Shown: positions 23,501 to 30,319 of the stretch, one piece after another
How positions within the stretch are numbered: the stretch's first letter is position 1
How the letters are laid out: every line of letters starts with the position of its first letter
Assembly (NCBI GenBank): GCA_963662175.1
Contig: OY759220.1
Span: 45,356,136-45,420,135 of the forward strand
Source: Aradus depressus
Taxonomy: Eukaryota > Arthropoda > Insecta > Hemiptera > Aradidae
Direction of reading: 5' to 3'
DNA length: 64,000 nt
Position numbers and translations under genes: made by a program
The notes under the pieces: model-generated
The model's input: the letters and a program-made list of their open reading frames with translations, nothing else
The model's database searches: none
Told to the model about the DNA's origin: nothing

Positions 23501-24501
23501 AAATAAGAAAATGTTATTAAAAAAGAATAATGCTACTTCAATTCAACGAAAAATGTATTACAAAACGTAACCCAAGTTCACTTGCGATACTAACGGCGAC
23601 ATGAAACATACTTTTATATCTAATTTGAAATTAAATAGATACAGAGAAATAAACAAGTTATTAGAAACTTTGACCAAAATAAATAAGAGAATTTATACGA
23701 TATAATTGATTAATACATTTAGTTAATCTTTCTTAAGGCTTAACAGCAATAGTAACAGATAAAGAATTGTCCATGAAAAATGTACGATCATATTACCCAT
23801 ATAAAAATATAATATTGAAACGTAGATATTAAAAGAATAAAAAACAAGAAAATATGAGATTTAAGTTTTATATATTACTTTTCTCTTTTATTTCTAAACA
23901 GTGAAATAAATTTTTGATAAAAAATAAAAATGGCCGCCGATTTGAAACTTGTTTGAAATGTCTACGTACGTTGACACCTTTTCAATACATGATTAAATCA
24001 CAATTGAGAAGACATTAAATAGTACACAACACCACATAAGCGTAACGCTTATGAAAACAAGGTCATATTATGGAAAATATGAAGACGAATTAAATGGCTT
24101 ACATTTTTTTAATTCACAATTTACACAGAAATTCTAACATAAAATAAGTAATTAAGCGAACCATTAAATTTGTAATCAAACATTTCTAACCTATTGATGT
24201 ATTTATTGAAGCCTTTTAGAAAATGGCTACTATGTGGTAATAACAGACGAAATAACCAAGTTGTAATAAGATTAAAATTGAAAACAAAATGAATACTGAA
24301 TTATATTATATCAAATAATAATGATAAAGTATATTACCTGGAGTCTTCAAATTCAACGAAAGCGAAAGGAGGCCCTCGACGATTCTTTAGATCAACGAAA
24401 ATTATTTTTCCAAATTTGTAAAATAAATCTTGTATATCCTTGGTTCTTATATCTGGGGGTAAGTTACCAACATAAATTCTGCACTCATTTCGTCCAGACA
24501 T
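11303..24501 (-). CDS. SRSF1: SRSF1/SF2-like serine/arginine-rich splicing factor (whole gene, 4 coding exons)
   Basis: The coding exons are 24501-24338, 17376-17147, 13039-12867 and 11539-11303. Every junction is GT-AG and the phases agree, giving a 267-aa protein (human SRSF1 is 248 aa). RRM1 has RNP2 IYVGNL at residues 9-14 and RNP1 RGPPFAFV at 42-49. A long glycine run with RGRG motifs follows. The pseudo-RRM carries the family signature SWQDLKD at 138-144, and the RS tail runs from about residue 220 to 267. The family binds purine-rich exonic enhancers in the nucleus, recruits U1 and U2 factors, and is phosphorylated by SRPK and CLK kinases. Introns of about 7.0, 4.1 and 1.3 kb are full of mobile elements. 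The start ATG is supported by the conserved [15 protein letters not shown]-terminus. SRSF9 is the nearest alternative, but the domain order, linker and RS tail fit the SRSF1 type best. Confidence 0.93.
11741..11850 (-). promoter_or_regulatory. Hairpin-forming GC island in SRSF1 intron 3
   Basis: Two perfect complementary decamers, CAGCGTCTAG at 11743-11752 and CTAGACGCTG near 11839-11848, enclose about 85 bases of unusually GC-rich sequence inside an AT-rich intron. Read as SRSF1 pre-mRNA, the block lies between an AG (TATATACAG) and a GT (GTGAGG), so it could be a short cassette exon or a structured element. Function is unproven. Confidence 0.3.
11975..12070 (-). mobile_element. Jockey-type LINE 5'-end fragment in SRSF1 intron 3
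   Basis: In reverse it reads CTGTTTGGCAACCAACTTGA, then TATTTTGTTCCGTTAGATTT, then CAGTGCTTAATGACAAAA. This is nearly the same as the start of the Jockey element at 35048-35135. Only the 5' tip is present, odd for a LINE, which usually truncates from the 5' side. Confidence 0.7.
12225..12312 (-). mobile_element. mariner-like terminal fragment
   Basis: In reverse, TACGAGGTGTGTTCAAAAAG followed by TAACGGGAATTTT resembles the inverted terminus of mariner elements. No partner terminus or transposase is found nearby. Confidence 0.45.
12867..13039 (-). CDS. SRSF1: SRSF1 exon 3 (pseudo-RRM with SWQDLKD)
   Basis: It encodes residues 132-189. The acceptor is GTTTAG|GTTTGCC and the donor is CATGAG|GTAACT. 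It starts [19 protein letters not shown] and ends FRSHE. The invariant SWQDLKD heptapeptide is the RNA-binding surface of the family's pseudo-RRM and the strongest single diagnostic in the gene. Confidence 0.94.
13397..13882 (-). pseudogene. PIF/Harbinger transposase N-terminal remnant
   Basis: This 161-aa frame contains [19 protein letters not shown], then [20 protein letters not shown], then [20 protein letters not shown]. That is the helix-rich N-terminal region preceding the DDE domain in Harbinger transposases, by recognition. The frame ends soon after FLTAV, and the DDE_Tnp_4 catalytic half is gone. The first 60 residues look unrelated because the terminal repeat is being read through. 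It cannot encode an active transposase. Confidence 0.75.
13963..14182 (+). mobile_element. Penelope-like element terminal palindrome with ribozyme-like core
   Basis: Arms of about 80 bp (AACGTATGTTTTTTAAAAAA, then TATTGTCTATTTCAC, then GGGAGTACTTTCGGTATTGC) are repeated in near-perfect reverse complement around 14085-14095. Related sequence accompanies GIY-YIG fragments at 33.9-34.6 kb and 39.3-39.6 kb, which identifies it as PLE terminal sequence. Confidence 0.65.
14087..14124 (+). ncRNA. Minimal hammerhead-ribozyme-like motif
   Basis: Read as RNA: stem I AUGG/CCAU (14087-14090 with 14121-14124); core CUGAAGA (14091-14097), which fits CUGANGA; one extra U; stem II GGUA-GCAA-UACC; GAAA (14111-14114); a two-pair stem III AG-UA-CU; predicted cleavage after C14120. 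PLEs in many animals are known to carry such minimal hammerheads. The extra U before stem II departs from consensus. Confidence 0.5.
14640..15128 (+). mobile_element. Possible LINE 3'-tail fragment
   Basis: A T-rich segment ends in GGGGACCTCGGTCCCAGAAT then AATAAAATTTC. The small hairpin GGGACCTCGGTCCC just before an AATAAA-like tail is typical of LINE 3' ends. No coding sequence is left. Confidence 0.3.
15553..15784. repeat. Imperfect foldback
   Basis: TTTATTTTTTGGTCTC and TTATTTGCTGCATCTTTATT (left) pair with the complements of AAATAAATTAAAGACACTGA and AAGACCAAAAAATAG (right). Arms are about 70-85 bp and diverged. The family is unknown. Confidence 0.5.
15961..16700 (-). mobile_element. PIF/Harbinger element, internally deleted
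   Basis: The perfect termini GGCCTGGGGCACACTTGCAA continue as TTTTCAGTTGA on both sides in inverted orientation. TTA at 15958-15960 and 16701-16703 is the 3-bp target duplication. Total 740 bp. It lies in SRSF1 intron 2. Subterminal AGTTGC words repeat many times, as in transposase binding sites. Confidence 0.85.
16367..16561 (-). pseudogene. Harbinger transposase N-terminal fragment
   Basis: The 64-aa frame contains [20 protein letters not shown] and [18 protein letters not shown], a pattern typical of the first exon of PIF/Harbinger transposases. The rest of the transposase is deleted, so the element is non-autonomous. Confidence 0.75.
16871..17099 (+). mobile_element. tRNA-derived SINE, headless copy
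   Basis: It begins at AAACTTAAGCATGCCGTCC and ends GAGTCATAATAACTAAC. The body is intact with a few substitutions. It lies 48 bp from SRSF1 exon 2 (donor side). Confidence 0.85.
17147..17376 (-). CDS. SRSF1: SRSF1 exon 2 (RRM1 end and glycine-rich linker)
   Basis: It encodes residues 55-131. The acceptor is TTTACAG|GGATG and the donor is CACTG|GTAAGT. It opens with [20 protein letters not shown], the end of RRM1. It then runs through RSRG into an uninterrupted glycine tract, then [19 protein letters not shown] leading into the second RRM. The glycine tract is noticeably longer than I recall for the human protein. The RGRG stretch is a plausible arginine-methylation site by family knowledge. 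Confidence 0.92.
17377..18400. other. SRSF1 intron 1, proximal part
   Basis: Mostly A/T-rich low complexity. A GC-richer block at about 17895-18000 stands out from its surroundings but I cannot assign it. It could be a cassette exon or an old repeat. Confidence 0.35.
18400..18710. repeat. 29-bp minisatellite, about 10 copies
   Basis: The unit ATAAATCCAAATTTGTAAGA plus TAACCTGGG recurs every 29 bp. Variants (CCACGGATAG, AAACTTGGG) recur in a fixed order, suggesting that blocks of several units were duplicated together. It lies in SRSF1 intron 1. Confidence 0.9.
18947..19268 (+). mobile_element. tRNA-derived SINE, near full length
   Basis: Head GGTGCCGGTAGCCCAGTGGT (box-A like), then TGGGTTTGAAACCCGGCC (box-B like), body, and tail GAGTCATAATAACTAAC. 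Confidence 0.88.
19555..20260 (+). mobile_element. pogo/Tigger-like DNA transposon, internally deleted
   Basis: The termini CAGTCGATTCTCCCTTATCC and complement CAGTAGACTCCCTTATCCGG are inverted. TA flanks at 19553-19554 and 20261-20262 are the expected duplication. Length 706 bp. It retains only the last part of the transposase frame (about 19833-20029), ending in [11 protein letters not shown]. It is in SRSF1 intron 1. Confidence 0.82.
19833..20029 (+). pseudogene. Tigger transposase C-terminal remnant
   Basis: It reads [20 protein letters not shown], then [20 protein letters not shown], then the terminal [11 protein letters not shown] and stop. The pattern (helix pair, then KQ-x-ITxF) is the usual end of pogo/Tigger transposases. 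The CENP-B-like and DDE domains are missing. Confidence 0.65.
20881..21266. mobile_element. MITE with about 38-bp inverted ends
   Basis: Left TATTATCGTTGGCCTAAATG then TGATACCTCG; right complement TATATCGTCGGTCTAAACG then TGATACCTCG. The interior is AT-rich with no coding sequence. A SINE abuts its right end. Confidence 0.6.
21267..21565 (-). mobile_element. tRNA-derived SINE
   Basis: In reverse it is full length: GGGGCGCCGATAGCTCAGTG head, box-B GGGTTCGAAACCCGGCC, body, tail GCCCGGGCATGAGTCATAAT. Confidence 0.87.
21652..21884 (-). mobile_element. tRNA-derived SINE, headless
   Basis: The body and tail match the other copies (tail AACCCGGGCATGAGTCATGA in reverse). It stops at GAGCACGCCATCCTTCGG, where a PLE palindrome begins. 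Confidence 0.82.
21895..22015 (-). mobile_element. PLE terminal palindrome with hammerhead-like core (minus strand)
   Basis: ATTGTCTAATTAACAAGAAA and complement TAGACAA / CAAGAAATGTA flank the loop. The minus strand of the loop reads AAAC-CTGGCGA-TGATGTTAGGCC-GAAAC-GCAT-A-GTTT. AAAC/GUUU can form stem I around CUGNCGA and GAAA. The core has one departure from consensus (A to G in CUGA). Confidence 0.45.
22190..22216 (+). repeat. 27-base poly(G) tract
   Basis: An uninterrupted run of G in SRSF1 intron 1. On the transcribed strand it is poly(C). Confidence 0.95.
22420..24300. other. SRSF1 intron 1, distal part, no repeat recognised
   Basis: AT-rich sequence with no coding pattern and no member of the window's repeat families. 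Confidence 0.45.
24338..24501 (-). CDS. SRSF1: SRSF1 exon 1 (start codon, RRM1 first half)
   Basis: It encodes residues 1-54 and ends in FVEFEDS plus two bases (AG). RNP2 and RNP1 of RRM1 are both here. The donor reads CCAG|GTAATA on the minus strand. The start codon is at 24501-24499. Confidence 0.93.
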
Positions 24502-25319
24502 GATTAAAAAACAATTTTAAACTGGTCGAACAGACAAAATGTCAAACCGGCGTACCCAAGAGAAGCCAGCGAATGAAACTGAGAAGGGAGTGGGGGTTAT
24601 TCAATAGTTTAAGTATCGATCAGACTCACAGATAACCAAATTGACAACCTCCTGGAAACTTTAAAAATATATTTTAAAACTATAATATTCCCTGAATTTA
24701 ATTATAAAATTCATTAGAATTAAAAAAATTAAAATCAATTAGAACCTATTCAATTTAGTCTAAGTTGATCATCTATTATAAATTATTGTATAAATTAAGC
24801 CAAAAAAAAAAGAGCTAAATGACAGTATTGTATTCAGGCTACTTAACATTTTTTTTTTAAATAAACATTTTGATAATTTTAAACAATAAAAGTGAAATAC
24901 GTAATGTAACGTATTGTAAGTTATTGAAATAATCGTTCATAATGTTTTCCATCGATATACTCGTACATACGTCTGTTGTGGATAGATATTCCATATAGTA
25001 TGGAACCATAGGTCAAAAAGAAAAATATGAAACGGTTGATCTTAACAAAAAATGTCGAAGAACTAATATAAAAAATAGGTGGTCCTTGTGTCGCTTTTTT
25101 GGTTATATTCTCTGAAAATTACTTATATACAGCATGGTCAGAAGACAGGCTTCTACCAGATACGTCGATAGTCTACTATAAGTAGAGATGAAAAATAAAA
25201 ATAAAAAATAAGTAGAGTAAAAAAACAAAATAGATAAAAGAAAAAATATAATATCAATTTTTTTTTAAAGTGGTGATTGTTAATTAGTTAAAATATTAAT
25301 TTACAGTGGAGTTAGCAAG
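24502..25319. promoter_or_regulatory. Head-to-head intergenic region upstream of SRSF1
   Basis: About 0.8 kb separates the SRSF1 start codon (minus) from a plausible plus-strand first exon at 25320. The first 100 bases next to SRSF1 are richer in GC than their surroundings and should hold its 5' UTR and core promoter. No TATA box or other named site could be supported. The rest is AT-rich without recognisable repeats. Confidence 0.35.
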
Positions 25320-25358
25320 ATGGACAACGACAGCACAGACGAGGAAGTTCAAAATGAG
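25320..25358 (+). CDS. Candidate first coding exon of an unidentified gene
   Basis: ATG in the context AGCAAGATGG opens a 13-codon acidic peptide, MDNDSTDEEVQNE, closed by a good donor, AATGAG|GTACGT. I found no in-frame partner exon. Joined to the first RIOK1 exon at 48500 it would hit a stop at once, so it is either a separate gene, a non-coding leader exon, or chance. It lies 0.8 kb from SRSF1 in the opposite orientation. Confidence 0.3.
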
Positions 25359-25465
25359 GTACGTGACTTAACTACCCGTTCATGTGACTTAATTTTATCG
25401 GTAGATAGTCCGGATTTATTCGAGTAGCAGGTGGCACGTAAGTCTTGCCCAAGGAGATTCAGGAC

Positions 25466-25672
25466 TCAATGAAACAACCTACGCACATCTTCCCATTCCT
25501 CGTCACAGGAGTAGGCAGCAGCGGCGGCCACGAAGGCTTCCGGTATCGCTTTGCGAGTTGCAAAGCGAGGATCCCTAGACCTGACTGCCGTTAGCTGCGC
25601 GTCAAAGGGTCTCACGTCTAGGACTCTATCTTTATATTTAGGCCTTTCCCCACAACCCCCCCTCCCTTTCAA
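25466..25672 (-). CDS. Unrecognised 68-aa ORF fragment in a GC island
   Basis: This frame encodes a basic start (KGRGGCGERPKYKDRVLD), then an alanine run with YSCDEEWEDVRRLFH and a stop. Base composition is far richer in GC than its surroundings, which suggests coding origin, either the end of a mobile-element ORF or a lost gene. I do not recognise the family. There is no clear promoter or splice context. Confidence 0.25.
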   Translation of the reverse strand: MKGRGGCGERPKYKDRVLDVRPFDAQLTAVRSRDPRFATRKAIPEAFVAAAAAYSCDEEWEDVRRLFH

Positions 25673-26036
25673 AATTTTGGGATGTCACATTGCGCATTTT
25701 TCAATTTACCCTCTAGGAATACTACATATGAAATTCCATGACAATCCGATCATTCGTTAAAGACTTAGCACTATCTTTATATTTAGGCCTACTCCCACAA
25801 CCCCCCCTCCCGTTCAAAATTTTGAAATGTCACATAGCGTATTTTTCAATTTGGCCTTTAAGAATACTACATATAAACTTCCATGACAAACCGATCATCC
25901 GTTAATGACTTAGCACTATCTTTATATTTAGGTCCCCCTTACAACCCCCCCTACCATTCAAAATTTATGGACGCCACATAGCCTATTTTTTTAACTTGGA
26001 TTTTAAGAATACTACATGTGAAATTGCACGTCATCC
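25617..26036. repeat. 145-bp tandem repeat, about 3 copies
   Basis: CTATCTTTATATTTAGGCC recurs at about 25626, 25771 and 25916. Each unit continues with a C-rich word (CCACAACCCCCCCTCCC) and CAAAATTTTG, GATGTCACAT. It passes directly into the SINE-like array. Confidence 0.85.
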
Positions 26037-27750
26037 TTCGGATTGTGCAATAAGCTATGATCGAGGGCCTTTTCGTATGTCAGGTACTCGATATTGAGTC
26101 GTATGTTATGTATCTAAACCTGGGTAGGTGACATTTCAATTAGGTTAAAAATTACTTGAGCACGTCGTCCTTCGGATTGGGCAATAAGCTATGATCGAGG
26201 GCCTTTTCGTATGACAGGTACTCGATAATGAGTCGTATGTTATGTATCTAAACCTGGGTAGGTGACATTTCATTTAGGTTAAAAATTACTTGAGCACGTC
26301 GTCCTTCGGATGGGACTTTACCGATACATCTGAATCTTTCTTTGGTTGACCCTCTTCGTTTCTGGATGCTGCTTATCTACCAACATAGCTGTATTAATTT
26401 GTTTTTCAGAAAATATGTCAAAACGGTACCTCAAAACCCACTTATATTCCACATTTCTCCTTTGATAATTTTAGTTGGAACCAAACGGTAACTTATTTTA
26501 TCATACATATGGAGTCTATCGAGCTCAGGATCGCCACTTAGAAATCTAGCCAAGGCACTTAGGTGAGATGTTTTAATCGAGAAGATAAAAATAAATTGGA
26601 GCACGTCGTCCTTCGGATTGGACTTTAGGCTATGATCGAGGGCCTTTTTGTATGTCAGGTGCTCGATAATGAGTCGTATGTTATGTAACTAAACCTAGGT
26701 AGCTATAATATCACTTAAGTTAAAAATAACCTTGAGCACATCGTCCTTCGGATGTGACTTTCCCGATATATCTGAATCTGTCTATCAGTTATAACAAATA
26801 TTAAATCTATAAACTGTTAAAAAGCAGGAAATTTGAAGAATGGTATTTAGCCCGTCTTTTTTCGAAAAACATTTTTATTTCGATTTTTGTGTAGGATTCA
26901 GATATCCCGGTTGTTCATCAGTTTTAACAAATAGTAAATCTAAAAACCGGTAAAAAGGGAGAAATTTGAAGAATGGAGTTTACCGAGCTCAGGATCGCCA
27001 CTTAGAAATGTAGCCAAGTCACTTAGGTCAGATGTTTTAATCGGGAAGATAAAAATAAATTTGAGCACGTCGTCCTTCGGATTGGACTTTAAGCTATGAT
27101 CGAGAGCCTTTTCGTATGTCAGGTACTCGATAATGAGTCGTATGTTATGTATCTAAACCTGGGTAGGTGACATTTCATTTAGGTTAAAAATTACTTGAGC
27201 ACGTCGTCCTTCGGATGGGACTTTCCCGATACATCTGAATCTTTCTTTGGTTGACCCTCTTCGTTTCTGGATGCTGCTTATCTACAAACATAGCTGTATT
27301 AATTTGTTTTTCAGAAAATATGTCAAGAGGGTACCTCAAAGCCCACTTATATTCCACATTTCTCCTTTGATAATTTTAGTTGGAACCAAACGGTAACTTA
27401 TTTTATCATACATATGGAGTCTATCGAGCTCAGGATCGCCACTTAGAAATGTAGCCAAGTCACTTAGGTCAGATGTTTTAATCGGGAAGATAAAAATAAA
27501 TTTGAGCACGTCGTCCTTCGGATTGGACTTTAAGCTATGATCGAGAGCCTGTTCGTATGTCAGGTACTCGATAATGAGTCGTATGTTATGTATTTAAACC
27601 TGGGTAGCTGAAATTTCACTTAGGTTAAAAATAACCTTGAGCACGTCGTCCTTCGGATGGGACTTTCCCGATATATCTAAATCTGTCTATCAGTTTTAAC
27701 AAATATTAAATCTATAAACTGTTAAAAAGCAGGAAATTTGAAGAATGGCT
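26025..27750 (+). repeat. Left arm of a large opposed repeat: array of diverged SINE-like units
   Basis: GAGCACGTCGTCCTTCGGAT recurs about nine times, followed by AAGCTATGATCGAGGGCC and GTATGTCAGGTACTCGATAA. Part of each unit parallels the SINE (TGAGCTCAAGGT head, GTCCTTCGGATGGGAC, GTCAGGTACTCGTTAA). Larger blocks of about 0.9 kb are also repeated (compare 26302 with 27208). The right arm at 30.3-33.4 kb is in the opposite orientation. Confidence 0.85.
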
Positions 27751-28012
27751 GCACTCTGGGCTTGCACAAGGATCAAGCGTCGCCGCTTCAATGCCACCAC
27801 CCAGCAGCGGCTTACCTTGCTATAGCCTCGGATACTCCAATGTAGATGATACTACGCTCAGAGTATCCCGTCGTGCAGGCTAGGCGGCTCTGAGCGTTGA
27901 AAGTGGTGGTTGTCCTTTCTATAGTGGCTACTACGTAGGGGGTCGCGTTGAGCCCGGCCTCCTCAAGGTCCATAACCGTGGGTTTTGATTAGGTACCAAG
28001 GTTGATATAAAT
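27751..28012. other. GC-richer spacer between array types
   Basis: About 260 bases with a balanced composition (GCCGCTTCAATGCCACCACC and similar words) separate the SINE-like array from the tRNA-like array. I recognise no gene. Confidence 0.35.
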
Positions 28013-29240
28013 GGTCGAGATTCGAACCCGCAACCCTCGTGTTGGAAACTTGAGCTATTTCTGAAATACATTGATATTACTGGTGGGGATTCGAACCCGC
28101 AAACCCCGGGTTCGTAACGTGAGCTATTTGAAAAATACGTTGATTTTACTGGTGGGGATTCGAACCCGCAACCCTCGGGTTGGTAAAGTGGGCTATTTGT
28201 AAAGTAAGTTGGTATTACTGGTGGGGATTCGAACCCGCAACCCTCGGGTTGGTAAAGTGGGCTATTTGTAAAGTAAGTTGGTATTACTGGTGGGGATTCG
28301 AACCCGCAAGCCTCGGTTTGGTATCGTGGGCTATTTGTAAAGTAAGTTGATGTTACTGGTGGGGATTCGAACCCTCAACCCTCGGGTTCGTAACGTGAGC
28401 TATTTGTAAAATAAGTTGATATCACTGGTGGAGATTCGAACCCGCAACCCTTGGATTGGTAACGTGGGCTATTTGTAAAGTAATTTGGTAATACTGGTGG
28501 GGATTCGAACACGCAACCCTCGTGTTGGAAACGTGAGCTATTTCTGAAATACATTGATATTACTGGTGGGGATTCGAACCCGCAAACCCCGGGTTCGTAA
28601 CGTGAGCTATTTGAAAAATATGTTGATTTTACTGGTGGGGATTCGAACCCGCAACCCTCGGGTTGGTAAAGTGGGCTATTTGTAAAGTAAGTTGGTATTA
28701 CTGGTAGGGATTCGAACCCGCAACCCTCGGGTTGGTAAAGTGGGCTATTTGTAAAGTAAGTTGGTATTACTGGTGGGGATTCGAACCCGCAAGCCTCGGT
28801 TTGGTATCGTGGGCTATTTGTAAAGTAAGTTGATGTTACTGGTGGGGATTCGAACCCTCAACCCTCGGGTTCGTAACGTGAGCTATTTGTAAAATAAGTT
28901 GATATCACTGGTGGAGATTCGAACCCGCAACCCTTGGGTTGGTAACGTGGGCTATTTGTAAAGTAATTTGGTAATACTGGTGGGGATTCGAACACGCAAC
29001 CCTCGTGTTGGAAACGTGAGCTATTTCTGAAATACATTGATATTGGTGGTGGGGATTCGAACCCGCAAACCTCGGGTTCATAACGTGAGCTATTTGAAAA
29101 ATACGTTGATTTTACTGGCGGGGATTCGAACCCGCAACCCTCGGGTTGGTAAAGTGGGCTATTTGTAAAGTAAGTTGGTATTACTGGTTGGGATTCGAAC
29201 CCGCAACTCTCGGGTTGGTAACGTGAGCTATTTGTATTGG
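28013..29240 (-). repeat. 69-bp tRNA-like tandem array, 18 units, with 7-unit higher-order period
   Basis: On the minus strand each unit has TAGCTCAC (box-A like), then GCGGGTTCGAATCCCCACC (T-arm/box-B like). GGTGGGGATTCGAACC starts at 28082, 28151, 28220, 28289 and so on, exactly 69 bp apart. Unit variants repeat every seven units (483 bp): 28013-28495, 28496-28978, then a partial block. No unit can be folded into a complete tRNA with a normal anticodon arm. The open frame on the minus strand follows from 69 being a multiple of 3. Confidence 0.92.
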
Positions 29241-29248
29241 TTATCTGA

Positions 29249-29520
29249 TTATCTTTTGAATAATGAGTGATCACTCATAAGATAACAAGATACGTTCAAA
29301 ATAGGTTCTTGAATAACAATCTTCCAGATAACGAGATAATGTATCTGATGAGTGACAAGATAACCAAGTATCTTGAATAAAGTATCTTTTCATGAACCAA
29401 ATACTATCTGGCAAGATAACGTTGTCTTGTGAGATACGTATCTTGCAAGATACTATCTTTTCATTATTTAAAAGATAATTTATCTGACTAATGCCCAGGT
29501 CTGGGGTAGTGGCGGGAACC
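29249..29520. mobile_element. Possible hAT-like terminal region rich in GATAC/AAGATA words
   Basis: Many short direct and inverted copies of AAGATAAC, GTATCTTG and AAGATAC end at TAATGCCCAGGTCTGG, whose complement CCAGACCTGGGCATTA resembles hAT termini. The other end is not found. Confidence 0.3.
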
Positions 29521-29701
29521 TGTTGTTGGCCGTCAAAGTTCGCTTACAGACCGAACATTTCAGTCGAACTCACGTGTTTGTCGGTGCAACTTGAGCCGTT
29601 TTCTTTGTTTGTGTGGCGTTGTAGATGAGAGTGTGTAGGTTTTTGATTGATAGTGAGTGTTCGGTTTCGGTTTGTGTTAATTTATTTTCTTCGGACATAA
29701 A

Positions 29702-29998
29702 ATGAGTGATTCAGGAGAGAGCGAGAGCTTAAATAAACAAATGTGGTCTGTAGAAAAAACAATTACCTTGATTCAAGCATACGAAGTACATCCTCTACTG
29801 TGGAATCCCAGGGAAAAACTGTATAAAAATACAGAAATAATAAAAAATATTTTCACATATTCAGATATGATATGGGGGGGCAAGCATATACCTAAATGGT
29901 TGTTTCAAAAGCAATATTTAAAAATTGGCTGTGACCCTTTGGACGGGAGGGGCGGGGGTGCATTAATGCAGAATGAATCTCACATGGAGCATTCTTAA
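29702..29998 (+). pseudogene. MADF-like domain fragment
   Basis: The frame starts MSDSGESESLNKQMWSVEKT and continues ITLIQAYEVHPLLWNPREKL. The W-x-x-E-x-x-x-x-LIxxYExHPxLWxP pattern is the first helix and turn of MADF (Myb/SANT-like) domains, used by DNA-binding proteins and some transposon accessory proteins. After about residue 60 the homology is lost. It follows a GC-richer leader at 29500-29700. It could be a first exon, but I found no partner exon. Confidence 0.4.
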
Positions 29999-30319
29999 AG
30001 ATGGGAAATAGCCCTAATTTTAATAGGGTTGGTTTCCTAAGCATGTAATTACCTTGAAGGTGCATCGTTGCACGGTATATAATAGCTCTCACCAGCGTTC
30101 TTAAGCACAAAATACCTAGGGCATCCTCTGTTGCAAGCCACATGCTAGCTGCAGTGCCCAGCGTTTCTAACTACATACATACTATCTGTGTTGCCCAGCG
30201 TTCCTAAGAATTTATTAATACCTGGTTGCACGGAGTTGCAAGGCGCATACTATCTAAGGTGTCCGGCGTTCTTAGGCAGCAACCAGAAACGAAGATGGTC
30301 AACCAAAGAAAGATTCAGA

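Noticed and set aside
28013..29240. CRISPR-like or tRNA gene cluster
   Set aside because: Units repeat end to end without unique spacers, and the genome is eukaryotic. No unit folds into a full cloverleaf with an anticodon arm, so neither CRISPR nor functional tRNA genes are supported.
28858..29274. 138-codon minus-strand frame with a 23-residue repeat
   Set aside because: It is a by-product of the 69-bp tRNA-like array. The unit length alone keeps it open.
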